Shown piece after piece: positions 1-9,580 of a DNA stretch of 64,000 nt. Each line of letters opens with the position of its first letter. Position 1 is the stretch's first letter. Origin of the DNA: Phycomyces blakesleeanus NRRL 1555(-). Lineage: Eukaryota > Mucoromycota > Mucoromycetes > Mucorales > Phycomycetaceae. Under the pieces are notes generated by a model. The model made no database searches. It worked only from the letters and a program-made list of their open reading frames with translations, and was not told the origin of the DNA. Both the position numbers and the translations under genes were made by a program. The DNA lies in the NCBI RefSeq assembly GCF_001638985.1, contig NW_017265153.1:493776-557775 (forward strand). The letters are read 5' to 3'.

Positions 1-1156
1 AGATGCACACCACAATGGCACAAAAGATGACCCATGGACAGGCATCTTCGTGGCCCGATGTTGAAGAGCTCACCCTCCTGCGTTCGCTTGGCCAAGTATT
101 TTCGACTTCTGATCTGACACATCCTATTGCTTCCCCAGCCATGCTCTTTATGTCCCAGGCACTTGAGCAGTGCCGTGTTCAGAGTGAGGTTGACCTTGGA
201 CGTGGATTGTTCTTGACATTATTGCTCTCCGAGGTAAATATATATATATATATATATGTCAAAAAAAATGGGGGCAAATAGGAAATGATTATTTACCATG
301 TTTTGTTATTGCTACTATTAGTACCAATCCGTATCAAAGCGTCTGTTACCCGAGGCTTTGAACTTCTTGCATCGTTCTCTTGTGATGCTTGCACCCAAGG
401 ACATGTTCCTCAAGGATGGCGTCCCTGGCACATTCCCTCTGTCCGACAATGCCAAGCTTAATATTCAGGACAGCACTGGTGGAGAGATTGAGAGTATTGG
501 ATCGCTTGATCTTGGCCGACTTGGTGATGAGAATGTGGAGAATGAAGAGGGCAGCAACGAGATGCGCCTCACACTGTTGCGGTCTACAGTTTTGATGATT
601 GAGCGATTATTGCAGTTGTATGCTTCCACATCTGCTCTTGTTGAGCTTTTCCAACAGACACTTGATATTGTTCGGATTTTAGAGACAGTATCATGGCACA
701 GCGAGATTGAGGTAAGATAATTATGGACTTTAATTAATTGAACGTTTGATTAATTTGAATTTTTAGAGTGTGTTGGGTGAACTGTCGAATAGATTAGAAC
801 GCCAGATCAAGTTCTGCAAGGACAAGCGAGTCAAGACACCCCTCCGAATGCAGATGCATCGTCCCATACCCATTGCTCAGCACCTTCCCAAGTTTGAAAA
901 GGGCTACTCTATGGATCGCCACTATGATCCTGATCATGAGCGTGCACAGGCCAACAAGCTTGCAGCCCAGCACAAGAAGGAGAAGAAGGGAGCCCTGCGT
1001 GAGTTGCGCAAGGATAACATGTTCTTGGCCAGAGAAAAGGCCAAGGTCAGAAAGCAAAAGGACGAAGATTACAACAAGATGATCAAGGGAGTCATGACTG
1101 TACTAGAAGGCGAACAAGGCGAACAGAATCGTCTGGATCGCGAAAACAAGAAATAA
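1..1156 (+). CDS. NOP14: NOP14, C-terminal part (5' end outside window)
   Basis: Nop14 is a nucleolar component of the small-subunit processome needed for 18S rRNA maturation. Three exons are visible: 1-233 (open at the left edge), 322-711 and 767-1156, joined in frame by two GT-AG introns (234-321 and 712-766). The last exon ends in a lysine/arginine-rich tail containing KKGALRELRKDNMFLAREK, which matches the conserved Nop14 C-terminus. The stop is TAA at 1154-1156. Only about 335 residues are seen; full-length Nop14 is usually 800 residues or more, so the N-terminal half lies upstream of the window. A truncated LINE copy sits 16 bp after the stop, so the native 3' UTR is interrupted. Identification rests on the C-terminal motif and general composition. 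Confidence 0.88.
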
Positions 1157-1182
1157 ATATAATTATCTATAAATCTATGTAA

Positions 1183-1602
1183 ACTTTTTTTTTGTATTTA
1201 TTGGTACTGCCGACGCACACAGTGCGCGGCCTTTTAAAATAAAATTGGAGAAAGATAGTTACAGAAGGGGAAAGAAAGAGATAAATATGCTAGCTAAGGG
1301 AAGGTGAGGTCATGGGATTTATGTATGGCAGTCACTGCCTTAGCTGCAACTACATTGGGGAGGAAGGGGGAGTTGTCAAAGACAAATGCCCAGTGCGCAC
1401 GCCAGATGGTGTGAACCATGATGGAGGCAATCGCAATCTGGAGAGAGGAGGATACGGAGGGAGAAAGCCGAGTACGAGTGAGAAGCCAGGCAACGTCAGA
1501 AATGGACCAGGACGGACACATTTGCCGCAGTACCAATGTCCACACGGGAAACTTGCGGGGGCAGGAGAAGACGAAATGTTGGAGCGAGTCCACCGCAGAG
1601 AG
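1183..1602 (-). mobile_element. 5'-truncated LINE copy, antisense, flanked by TSD
   Basis: On the minus strand the frame running from about 1602 to a stop at 1294 encodes a peptide resembling the C-terminal end of LINE ORF2. It contains HFVFSCP and WRAHWAF, comparable with HFLLSCP and WDHHWAL in the full-length element next door. After about 100 bp of 3' UTR comes a poly-A tail, seen as nine T at 1185-1193. The 10-bp direct repeat ATCTATGTAA at 1173-1182 and 1603-1612 flanks the copy and is its target-site duplication. The protein similarity is only moderate, so this is a different LINE subfamily from its neighbour. It is 5'-truncated and inactive. Confidence 0.82.
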
Positions 1603-1710
1603 ATCTATGTAATCTATGTATCTATTTATTTACAAATGACAATGACAATGACAATGAAAATCGCAACTTTCACACCACACCACACCACATCACATCACAT
1701 CACATCGCAC

Positions 1711-3066
1711 ATGGCTCTTTCCACTAACACTCCGGAACCACCAGGGGTCAAAAACCCCTCCACCACTGGCTCATCTCCACCATTGGCAACCTCATTCACA
1801 CCAATCTCACCTACTCTGACACCACTATACTCACAAGTAGCTACACAGAATGCACCTCCACTCACCGAAAAGCAACCACATGTTATCTTTAGCTCTACAA
1901 ATAACACAACCCCACGTACCTGGCGTGTAGGGTCCTCTAAGTTCTCTGTATTCTTTACCGCCCCACCAAAAACGTCACCCAACTTCGACCCTTTCTGGAG
2001 AGCCCTTCTCGCAGCTTACCCTCGCGAAGTTAACATGGGAATCACTCTTGGATCTCGCTATTCCCCTGATACATGCGAGCTCCACCTGGCTACCAGTGCT
2101 GACTGTGAGAGAGCGTGCTCTCATCCTTTGGTAGTCGGCGTTTCATCTTTTCCCGCTCAACCGGCTGTTCCCATTGGCACAATTGTTCGCCGTGTTTTCC
2201 TGACCAAGCTTCCTCGTGTCCCCTATCCGGAACTTGCTACACAGCTCACGAAATGTATGTCTCCTTTTGGTAAAGTGCGTGAGATTGCCGTTCACGAAAC
2301 GTATGGGTTTTTTGACGGCTCTGGATATGTTGTCCTTGCCAACACCCCCACTGACGAGGTGCCATCCGATTCCCTGACGTACCAAATAGCATACGACGCT
2401 ACGCAAAAGATACTCGGTAAGTGGCCTTCGATGGGCTCCCACTGCACTTATTGCAAGGAAATGGGACACGAAGTCACCCAGTGCACTAAGCGCCCAGCCG
2501 AAACCCGAACGTGCTTTGGATGCAACAAGATCGGCCACCTGCAAGCCAATTGCCCGCACTCCTCCGATCCATCCAAGACTTCTAAGACCTCAAACAAGCG
2601 ATCCCGTCACCCCCACCGCAACGTTAAGCTCGATCGACCTATCCGCGAGCCTAAGCCTCTGATTCCGACTGCACTCTCGCTCACCTACGGAGGATCCGAG
2701 GCTTCCAAGCACAATCCGCACAAACCTGCTTTGCTTGAGTCTGCAAAACTAACCCTACCGGCAACCCTCCCTGCCATCACGACAATATCTGCGACAACCA
2801 CGTCCTCCGGCCCTCGTCCCCGAAGTCGTTCTGTTGACACTCCTGTGAAGGGCTGGGACGATGAGATAGACGACGACATGATCACTGACTTCACGGATAG
2901 AGTCGAGGCTCGGACTCTCCGTCTTCAGAATGCCTCTCGCCTCTCTCATCTCCGGTTTTCTCGGACAGTACGTCCAATAGGCCGCAACACATCCCTCTCA
3001 CCTCCTCGCTTCACTCCCCCACATAGCAAGAAAGCCCTCGACGCAGAGGCCAAGATTAACCAATGA
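1711..3066 (+). CDS. LINE ORF1 protein, zinc-knuckle nucleic-acid-binding
   Basis: This 451-residue protein is the presumed RNA-binding/chaperone component of the LINE ribonucleoprotein. The N-terminal third is rich in Pro, Ser and Thr. A middle region resembling an RNA-binding fold is followed by two CCHC zinc knuckles, CTYCKEMGHEVTQC and CFGCNKIGHLQANC, then a basic, low-complexity C-terminus. I start it at ATG 1711 because the longer open frame back to 1312 runs through the antisense truncated LINE and cannot be original coding sequence. The stop TGA overlaps the ATG of ORF2 (ATGA at 3063-3066), which suggests ORF2 is translated by termination-reinitiation. Confidence 0.85.
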   Translation: MALSTNTPEPPGVKNPSTTGSSPPLATSFTPISPTLTPLYSQVATQNAPPLTEKQPHVIFSSTNNTTPRTWRVGSSKFSVFFTAPPKTSPNFDPFWRALLAAYPREVNMGITLGSRYSPDTCELHLATSADCERACSHPLVVGVSSFPAQPAVPIGTIVRRVFLTKLPRVPYPELATQLTKCMSPFGKVREIAVHETYGFFDGSGYVVLANTPTDEVPSDSLTYQIAYDATQKILGKWPSMGSHCTYCKEMGHEVTQCTKRPAETRTCFGCNKIGHLQANCPHSSDPSKTSKTSNKRSRHPHRNVKLDRPIREPKPLIPTALSLTYGGSEASKHNPHKPALLESAKLTLPATLPAITTISATTTSSGPRPRSRSVDTPVKGWDDEIDDDMITDFTDRVEARTLRLQNASRLSHLRFSRTVRPIGRNTSLSPPRFTPPHSKKALDAEAKINQ

Positions 3067-6000
3067 TAAAAATAGGCACAATGAACTGTAGGGGTCTACC
3101 CAAAGTTGGACACCCTGAATCACGCTCCTTTTTTATACGCCACCTACGCTCTCAGGGAATTGATATACTAGCCCTGCAAGAAACCCATGCCTCCTCTTCT
3201 ATGCTTCAAGACACTTTTGACCAACAATTTCGGTCATCTTCATCTTTATGGTCGCCACACTGTGGTGTTGTATGCCTCTCCCCCCATATTATTCTCACAG
3301 ACCCTTTATTTAGTCCTTGCGGCAGGTGCATCATTACAACTGTCACTCATACTGACAATAAATTTTCCCCATTCAAGATGGGTGTCATCTATGCTCCCGC
3401 CTCTCGAACTCCCCGCTATGATTTTCTTTCTTCCTTACTGTCGACACCTGACCTCATTCCATCCAATCCTTCCAACTTCATTTTATTAGGTGATTTTAAC
3501 CATGCCATTCACTCTAACTACGCTCTCGGACGTCGTGCCCCACTAGCGTGGCTCCAGTTTCTGGACAACCATATGATTGACTGTGTCACTCCTCCTGGCC
3601 AGAACCCACAACCCACCTTTCATCGCGCCTTGTCTTCCACTACAATCGACTATATTCTTGCCTCTCCTGATCTTCACCCTCGCACTACTGACTCCCAGGT
3701 GAGATATATTCACCAAAACTGGTCCGATCATTGCCTGTTGACCGTCCGCTTGGCTCTCCCTTCCACCCAATCCTCTGGTAAGGGACTTTGGCGTGCTAAC
3801 CCCCGACTTGCCAGGTTGACATCTTTCTGCACCGACCTCAACACTCTTCTATCCACCCTCATCCCTGCCCTTCCCGCAAACCTCTCTCCTCAAGCACGAT
3901 GGGACTCGATAAAGAGCGAAGTCATACGCTTTATCAAGTGTTTCTCTCGCCACCTCCGACCCTCTCTCACCGACCTGGAAGCAAGCCTGCAACAACGGAG
4001 AGACAGACTAATACACCGTTTTCGACACCAGCCTGCACAGAATTTTCAGCTGCCTATTGTTGAGCGGCTTCTGCAGCAAGTCCAACTTGAACGAGTGGAG
4101 ATCATGTCCCTTAGGGCTGGGAAACACTGGCGGGAACAAGGTGAGACCTCTGCTGGATATCTCAAGCGCACCATCGCCACTCGTCAGTCACGCAAGTCAA
4201 TTGCCAGCCTTTGCCACCCTGCAACAAACGAAATATGTTCCACCCCCGAAAAGATGACCGAAGCAGCTGCCGCCTTTTATGAAGGCTTGTATACCCCGGA
4301 CCCTATCGACCAATCTGCTCTGGACGACCTGCTCTCTCACCTGCCTTCTGACCTTGGTCTGTCAGAAAGTCGGCAGACTGCCCTCACTCGTCCTCTGTCA
4401 TTGTCTACTATTCGCTCTGGTGCGTCGCGCACTCCAACCTCTAGCAGTCCCGGTCCCGATGGCTTACCCTACGAGATCCTTCGCTTGATACTAGACCACC
4501 CAGTCTGTGGTGATCTGGTTTCGGAAGTCTACAACGACGCCCTATCAAAAGGCATTTTTCCGGAATCCTGGCAATCCACCTGCGTTTGCCTGCTCCCAAA
4601 AAAGGGCGATCTCACCTCTTTGAAGAACTGGCGCCCAATTGCCTTGATCAACACCGATGCCAAGGTATTTACCCGATTGCTGAATGCTCGCATGATTACC
4701 ACGGTCACTTCACTTGTCTCTCCTTACCAGACAGGGTTCGTTCAGGGTCGCTTCATCGCCGATAATGGAATGCTGACCAGGCTGGTCATGGCACAAGCCG
4801 CCAAGGAGGGATCAGCTGGTGTTGGACTTCTCCTCGATCAGGAGAAAGCATATGATAGAGTACATCCGGAATATTTTCGCCAAGTACTGACACACTTTCG
4901 ATTTCCCTCCTCTCTTGTCACCTCGATCTCTAACCTCTTCTTTTCTACTAAATTGCAAATAAATGTGAATGGCTTCCTCTCGCGCCCTTTGCCTCAATCT
5001 CGGGGACTACGCCAAGGGGACCCTCTCTCCCCTATACTGTTCAATCTAGTTTTTGAGCCTCTACTACGACGAGTGATCCATGACCAGTCCTTCTCGGGCT
5101 TTCAACCATCTGTTCCTGCTGGTCTTTCTCCTCTGTCACCGATCAAACTCCTTGCGTACGCTGATGATTTACTTGTTTTTCTTTCTGACACAGGGCAGTT
5201 GTCTCGCCTCCACACCCACCTCAACACCTATGCTGCGGCTTCCAACGCCCGCGTAAATCTTCACAAGACGCAGGCATTTTCACTTTCGGGCTCACCCCTG
5301 CCAGACTGGTCCTCACATCTACGGACCCACAATATTACGGATTGGCATGACCGGACCTCCTCCTCTTCTCTTCGCTATCTGGGATATCCAATTTTCTCCT
5401 CCATTGCCCAACGAGACTCATTTGGCCAGGCCCTTCTTTCTAAGATTGAGAATAGCTGTATTCTACACGGCTCACGCACCCTGTCCTTCCGCGGCCGTGC
5501 CACTGTCATGAACTCTCTCATTCTCGCCCAACTTTGGCATGTCTTGCGCGTAGTATCCTTCCCCGTCTCTTTTCTCGAAAAAATACGCACTCTGATGCGC
5601 CGTTTCTTCCGCTTCCGTTCGTTCCCCCCCATTGCTTTGGACACCCTCTGCCTTCCTCGCTTTCAAGGTGGTCTTGGCATCCTCGACCCGATTACACAGC
5701 AATGCGCTCTTCAGCTTCGTTGGCTCAAGCCAATAATCCAGAACCCATTGGGTCCCCGTGGTTTGGTCCCCAAATGGATGGCTTCTCTCCTTCGCACTGA
5801 GAATACGGATTGTGATCCCCTTCTACTTTGGATCTTCCCAGACTCTAGACCTCGCACCCATCGCTCACTGGATTCGCCTCTTCATCTTGTCCTGAAGGCC
5901 ATGGACCACCTCCCGCACAAGTTTGACGACGTCCTCACGAATCTATCCACGTGCCTTATGTTGCCCTTGTCCTCCATGGTTAATAGCCCTCCCTCTCATC

Positions 6001-6863
6001 CGCCCTACCGACAATCTTGGCGAGACCTGAAGGTTAACCACCTATACCAGATTGATCATAATTTGGACGTCCTGATGCCCATTGCCCCTGCTAGACCTCT
6101 TCCTCGATTTATCACTCTTAATCGTATCCTGCAAAGACTTCTCGACCGTTCACTTGTGGCTCACCCTATCCTTTTCAGAGCTTGTATTCCTACATTCATC
6201 CTAGAATCGCGACATTTGGATATGCCTCCTCGAGATGGGTCCCCCTTTGACTTTGATCCCTTCATCTCTGCTCTGGTCCTCGGCAAACCTTGGTCACGCT
6301 TGTCCACGCGCTCTTACCGGCTGACCTGTTCTCATCATCATGCTAATGCTCAACCACTTAGCCCCCATCTTAGCCCTCGCCAACTGCACTCTTTCTGGTC
6401 TTTCGCACTTCCTCACCGGGCCCGTAATGTTTGGTTTCGCGGCTTACACAACAAACTATCGTGCCGAGCTCTTCTGCACCACATTATGCCCTTCACTGTT
6501 TCTTCACCTCTCTGCAATATCTGCCAGATGTCAATCGAGACGCAAGAGCATTTTCTTCTTTCTTGTCCTTTGAAATCTGCGGTGTGGTTAGGCATTTGGT
6601 TAGAATTTTTCGGCACCGTCCCACCACCTTCTGCACTTTCCTCGGCATTCACATCCTTTCTCTTCCCTCCCACGCTGAACCCCAGTATTCCAGCCGCCTC
6701 GGTTTTCGGACTGACCATCCTTGCTATCTGGGACCACCATTGGGCACTCCACTTTAACTCTGCTCCCTTTTTACCTTCCTTGGTTCTTGCCACTGCTAGG
6801 AAATCAATCTCCCGCATCTGCTCAGAGCTCGAGCTTGACTCCGCTGACTCTTCCCTCGCATAA
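3063..6863 (+). CDS. LINE ORF2: APE endonuclease - reverse transcriptase
   Basis: This 1266-residue polyprotein nicks target DNA and reverse-transcribes the element RNA (target-primed reverse transcription). The N-terminal 230 residues are an APE-type endonuclease: MNCRG, LQETH, LLGDFN, TIDYI and SDH are all present. The reverse transcriptase domain follows, with WRPIALIN, DQEKAYDR (motif A aspartate), RGLRQGDPLSP and the catalytic YADD box. Near the C-terminus a CCHC-like finger, CNICQMSIETQEHFLLSC, precedes a Trp-rich tail. No frameshift or internal stop was seen and all key residues are present. No RNase H domain was recognised. The reading frame starts inside the ORF1 stop codon. Confidence 0.93.
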   Translation: MIKIGTMNCRGLPKVGHPESRSFFIRHLRSQGIDILALQETHASSSMLQDTFDQQFRSSSSLWSPHCGVVCLSPHIILTDPLFSPCGRCIITTVTHTDNKFSPFKMGVIYAPASRTPRYDFLSSLLSTPDLIPSNPSNFILLGDFNHAIHSNYALGRRAPLAWLQFLDNHMIDCVTPPGQNPQPTFHRALSSTTIDYILASPDLHPRTTDSQVRYIHQNWSDHCLLTVRLALPSTQSSGKGLWRANPRLARLTSFCTDLNTLLSTLIPALPANLSPQARWDSIKSEVIRFIKCFSRHLRPSLTDLEASLQQRRDRLIHRFRHQPAQNFQLPIVERLLQQVQLERVEIMSLRAGKHWREQGETSAGYLKRTIATRQSRKSIASLCHPATNEICSTPEKMTEAAAAFYEGLYTPDPIDQSALDDLLSHLPSDLGLSESRQTALTRPLSLSTIRSGASRTPTSSSPGPDGLPYEILRLILDHPVCGDLVSEVYNDALSKGIFPESWQSTCVCLLPKKGDLTSLKNWRPIALINTDAKVFTRLLNARMITTVTSLVSPYQTGFVQGRFIADNGMLTRLVMAQAAKEGSAGVGLLLDQEKAYDRVHPEYFRQVLTHFRFPSSLVTSISNLFFSTKLQINVNGFLSRPLPQSRGLRQGDPLSPILFNLVFEPLLRRVIHDQSFSGFQPSVPAGLSPLSPIKLLAYADDLLVFLSDTGQLSRLHTHLNTYAAASNARVNLHKTQAFSLSGSPLPDWSSHLRTHNITDWHDRTSSSSLRYLGYPIFSSIAQRDSFGQALLSKIENSCILHGSRTLSFRGRATVMNSLILAQLWHVLRVVSFPVSFLEKIRTLMRRFFRFRSFPPIALDTLCLPRFQGGLGILDPITQQCALQLRWLKPIIQNPLGPRGLVPKWMASLLRTENTDCDPLLLWIFPDSRPRTHRSLDSPLHLVLKAMDHLPHKFDDVLTNLSTCLMLPLSSMVNSPPSHPPYRQSWRDLKVNHLYQIDHNLDVLMPIAPARPLPRFITLNRILQRLLDRSLVAHPILFRACIPTFILESRHLDMPPRDGSPFDFDPFISALVLGKPWSRLSTRSYRLTCSHHHANAQPLSPHLSPRQLHSFWSFALPHRARNVWFRGLHNKLSCRALLHHIMPFTVSSPLCNICQMSIETQEHFLLSCPLKSAVWLGIWLEFFGTVPPPSALSSAFTSFLFPPTLNPSIPAASVFGLTILAIWDHHWALHFNSAPFLPSLVLATARKSISRICSELELDSADSSLA

Positions 6864-6899
6864 CACCACATTAACCTTTTAACAAAAAAAAAAAAAAAA

Positions 6900-7430
6900 G
6901 TTTAAATCACACAAAAACAAGTCAAAAACCAAAAAGCCAAAAACATCAAATAACCCCCATAAACCCTCAAAACAAATGTTGTAATTTTCTCTTTTGCCCT
7001 ACTCATTCAGAGAACTTTAATAAATCTGAGCCTGTCACAGCTCCATACAAACAAATCACATCACATCGCAACATAACACAACACAACTATACATCACAAC
7101 TATACATCAAAACTATACACCAAAACACGACACGTGACGTCATATCGCAACTACACAACACAACATATCACAACATTTGCAACTACACTCATCTGTCTGT
7201 GATATATATCAAATGTTTGTAGTGCTAAAAATAAAATAAAATAAAAAAAATATTATTATTACTATAATAATAATAGTATATTAATTATTATATATTGTAC
7301 TATTTGTACTATTTGTTCTTTTGTTCTATTATCTTTTTTTTTCTCTTTCTTTCTTGCTCTCTTATTGTTCTTTTGGTGTTCTTTTGGTATTCTTTAGAAA
7401 CTTATACGACGTTATAGATCCGTTACACAA
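6900..7430. other. Intergenic, CA-rich and simple repeats
   Basis: No gene seen. The stretch starts as A/C-rich sequence downstream of the LINE poly-A and contains a short tandem array around 7079-7127 built on an AACTATACATCA-like unit. CACGTG directly overlaps TGACGTCA (a CRE palindrome, 7135-7142). The rest is AT-rich with T/C tracts. Confidence 0.5.
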
Positions 7431-8174
7431 TGGGGGTACTCAGCCAGATTGATCGATCAAATTCTTGTGTGAATTTTGGCCAATGGTATCAATTTGTAGT
7501 TGAGGACACCAAAAGACAAAAGTACAAAATTCGTACAAAATTCATAGATTTTTATAGCATTTATAGAATAATCTTTGCACATTCTGATTTCTTCTTTGAA
7601 CCTGTAGGCATCTAGACTCTCGAAGAAATCAAGTGCTCTTTCCTTTGACTCAAGATCTGGCAATACATTGTCAACCTTGTGTATGTATTTATTGGCTTTA
7701 AGTGTTTGTTTAAGCTCCTTCGCGGCAGTCATCTGCTCCAACTTTATATTAACTTCCTTTTTGATTACTTCTAAAATATCTTAAATAAGTTCGTCTGCAC
7801 TTGCTGATAAAGACTCTACCAGTGTTTTTTTTCACGATAAATTCCCTGATTTTATGCGATTTCTTCAAGGCATCAATTGCTTGTTGCTTTGTACTATATT
7901 TTGGCATGTAAGATGGAGAGAAAGAAGTATTATATAACTGTTGGCAATAAATTCTATGATTTATTAAGGAGAAAGATAAAAACAGTATCGTATTGCATAT
8001 AAAAAGTAAGGATTAGGTTAATCAGAGAGCCGTACGTTTTTCGATCAAAATTTGATCGAAATTTGATCTTTCAAAAAGACGATCAAATTTTTATCGTCGC
8101 TATTACAACTGTAGTCCAATAATATGGCGTTCTGAATTCAAAATTTGATCGATCAATCTGGCTGAGTACCCCCA
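7431..8174. mobile_element. Decayed DNA transposon with 33-bp terminal inverted repeats
   Basis: The 33 bases at 7431-7463, beginning TGGGGGTACTCAGCCAGATT, are perfectly repeated in inverted orientation at 8142-8174. If the repeat proper begins at GGGGG, the flanks read AAT on both sides, giving a possible 3-bp target-site duplication; if not, no duplication is evident. A 3-bp duplication plus the RFKEE-type peptide inside suggest the PIF/Harbinger superfamily, but this is inference. The 744-bp element keeps only the first part of a transposase-like reading frame, so it is non-autonomous. Secondary GATCAAATTT inverted motifs occur near 8040-8095. Confidence 0.8.
7457..7905 (-). pseudogene. 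Transposase-like N-terminal fragment, broken
   Basis: On the minus strand a start codon at 7905 opens with MPKYSTKQQAIDALKK. The frame shifts at an A-run near 7830 and meets one stop near 7780. It then continues as an open frame that includes LDFFESLDAYRFKEEIRM before running into the left inverted repeat. The RFKEE-R-M pattern resembles the segment just before the DDE domain of HARBI1-like transposases in zygomycete fungi. The catalytic domain is absent. Family assignment is tentative. Confidence 0.5.
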
Positions 8175-8266
8175 ATATATATTTATATTAATCAATAGAA
8201 GAATTGTAAAGAATTGTATTTAATACATCTATTTTATTGTATTGTATTGTATAATATTATATAATA

Positions 8267-8267
<1 letters not shown>

Positions 8268-8297
<30 letters not shown>

Positions 8298-8300
8298 AAA
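8268..8300. repeat. (AAG)n microsatellite
   Basis: Eleven tandem AAG units lie between the TIR element and the MITE. Confidence 0.9.
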
Positions 8301-8549
8301 TATCAATTAGTATGATGTGTATCGAATAAATTGATTTGGGTTCGATAGTACACAGTGTGGAATGGGCATAATGCGTGTAATCCGTATGTGTGCTGTGTGT
8401 CTGTTGCGTGTTTTGTGTACGGTGTAATACACAAGGTTATATTTTCTATTCCTATCAACATGTTCTTTATAGCTTCTAGATTATATATTTATTTATTTAT
8501 TTATTTATTATGTATGACTTCACCGTCTAATTATTTATTTAGTTATTTA

Positions 8550-8733
8550 GGGCCTTCTCAAGCACTCGCCAAAGACCTAAAAGTTGGCGTTGAAATCCAA
8601 ATAAGTATTAGCGAAGATTTCCTAATTTAGCCAATTTTGTTGGCGAAGGTTACTAATTTAAGAAACTCTCGCCAGTCCGTATATGGAAATCACCGCCAAC
8701 ATTTAGGACCTTGGCGGGTGCTTGAGAAGCCCC
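8550..8733. mobile_element. 184-bp MITE, Tourist-like (PIF/Harbinger type)
   Basis: The ends are about 40-bp imperfect inverted repeats: GGGCCTTCTCAAGCACTCGC on the left, and on the right the complement of GGGGCTTCTCAAGCACCCGC. Similarity continues through a CCAA-GACCTAAA-GTTGGCG core. The trinucleotide TTA occurs directly outside both ends (8547-8549 and 8734-8736), the 3-bp duplication typical of PIF/Harbinger elements. There is no coding capacity. Its inverted repeats differ from those of the element at 7431, so it needs another transposase source. Confidence 0.85.
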
Positions 8734-8736
8734 TTA

Positions 8737-9580
8737 GTTAGTTATTTATTGGTACTGCTAACTATATGACTTTTAGGCTATCAAGATAATGATAATAATA
8801 ATGATAATGATAAAAGATTATATATGTGGTGTATATATCTTTACTTGGTAGCGCCGTTCTAATTAGTAGTGAGCGCGGGTAAAGTGGAGATAGAGGGGAA
8901 GAGGGGGAGATTTGTAAAATGACCAGAATTGATTGATCAATTCTAATTTTTTATTTTTATTCTTATTTTTATTTTCACTTTTGAATTTGAAAGAAAGAAA
9001 GAAAAAAAAAGAAGTAATGTTCTAGACATAATGGTTTCTGTTTCTATTTCTTTAATGACAAGAAACAGATCAAAATAAAGAGATAGATATAATACTGATA
9101 AGGAGGTATCTTGATTGAAACCAGACCAATTGAAGTATAAAATCAACAATTCAATTAGCGGCAATAGTCCCTTATATATATATATATTTAGAATATAAAG
9201 AATGGTAATGATAAGAGCGAAGAGACAAAGGATAGTTAGTATTGTATATATATATATAAGTAAAGTAAAGTAAAGGGTAATGTAGTGACGATAGGAAGTT
9301 AAAGAAGACCAAGTTAAAGAAGTAAAAGAAAAAAGAAGGTTTAACCCAGTAAATAATAACCCACAGTGGAATTGTCAAGCAAGTCTATTTTGAGTGTCAG
9401 TTTTTCAGGGTAAGGGGTCACAGACAACATACACAAAACAAATAAAGGTACAAGACGTCATTGAACTCTGTTTTTTTCTCTATAATTGCTATTATAATAA
9501 TAAGAATAATTACGATTACAATAGTAAGAAGGAGTTCTATTTACTTGGTTTTGATATATAGTATACCTATCAATCACACG
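8737..9580. other. Gene-free AT-rich stretch
   Basis: No gene recognised. It consists of AT-rich simple sequence with short TA and GATAAT tracts. The motif TATTTATTGGTACTGC at about 8743 also occurs at the 3' end of the truncated LINE (about 1196-1211), a weak hint of another LINE tail remnant. Confidence 0.4.

Larger units (their letters stand above)
1630..6899 (+). mobile_element. Nearly full-length LINE (non-LTR retrotransposon)
   Basis: The element holds ORF1 (1711-3066) and ORF2 (3063-6863), followed by a short 3' UTR and a run of 16 A at 6884-6899. Before ORF1 lies a CA-rich leader with short repeats of ACAATG and ACATC. Both ORFs are open and intact, so the copy may be recent and could be active. 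I found no convincing target-site duplication, so the 5' boundary (somewhere in 1613-1660) is uncertain. Its GC content and C-rich codon use are clearly higher than those of the surrounding genes. The domain order (zinc-knuckle ORF1; APE endonuclease plus reverse transcriptase in ORF2) is L1/Tx1-like, as in the Mucoromycota LINE elements called Grem-LINE1; that family assignment is inferred. Confidence 0.88.

Noticed and set aside
1312..1710. Long upstream extension of LINE ORF1 in frame
   Set aside because: It runs antisense through the truncated LINE copy and its duplication, which were not part of the original element; ATG 1711 is the sensible start.
6977..7170. TGTTGT...ACAACA pair that could mimic an LTR downstream of the LINE
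   Set aside because: Too short, no TATA or polyadenylation order, no target-site duplication; the ACAACA lies within CA-rich simple sequence.
9172..9378. Phe/Tyr/Leu-rich ORFs in AT-rich DNA (also 16310-16579, 17966-18298)
   Set aside because: Low-complexity translations of microsatellites and AT tracts.
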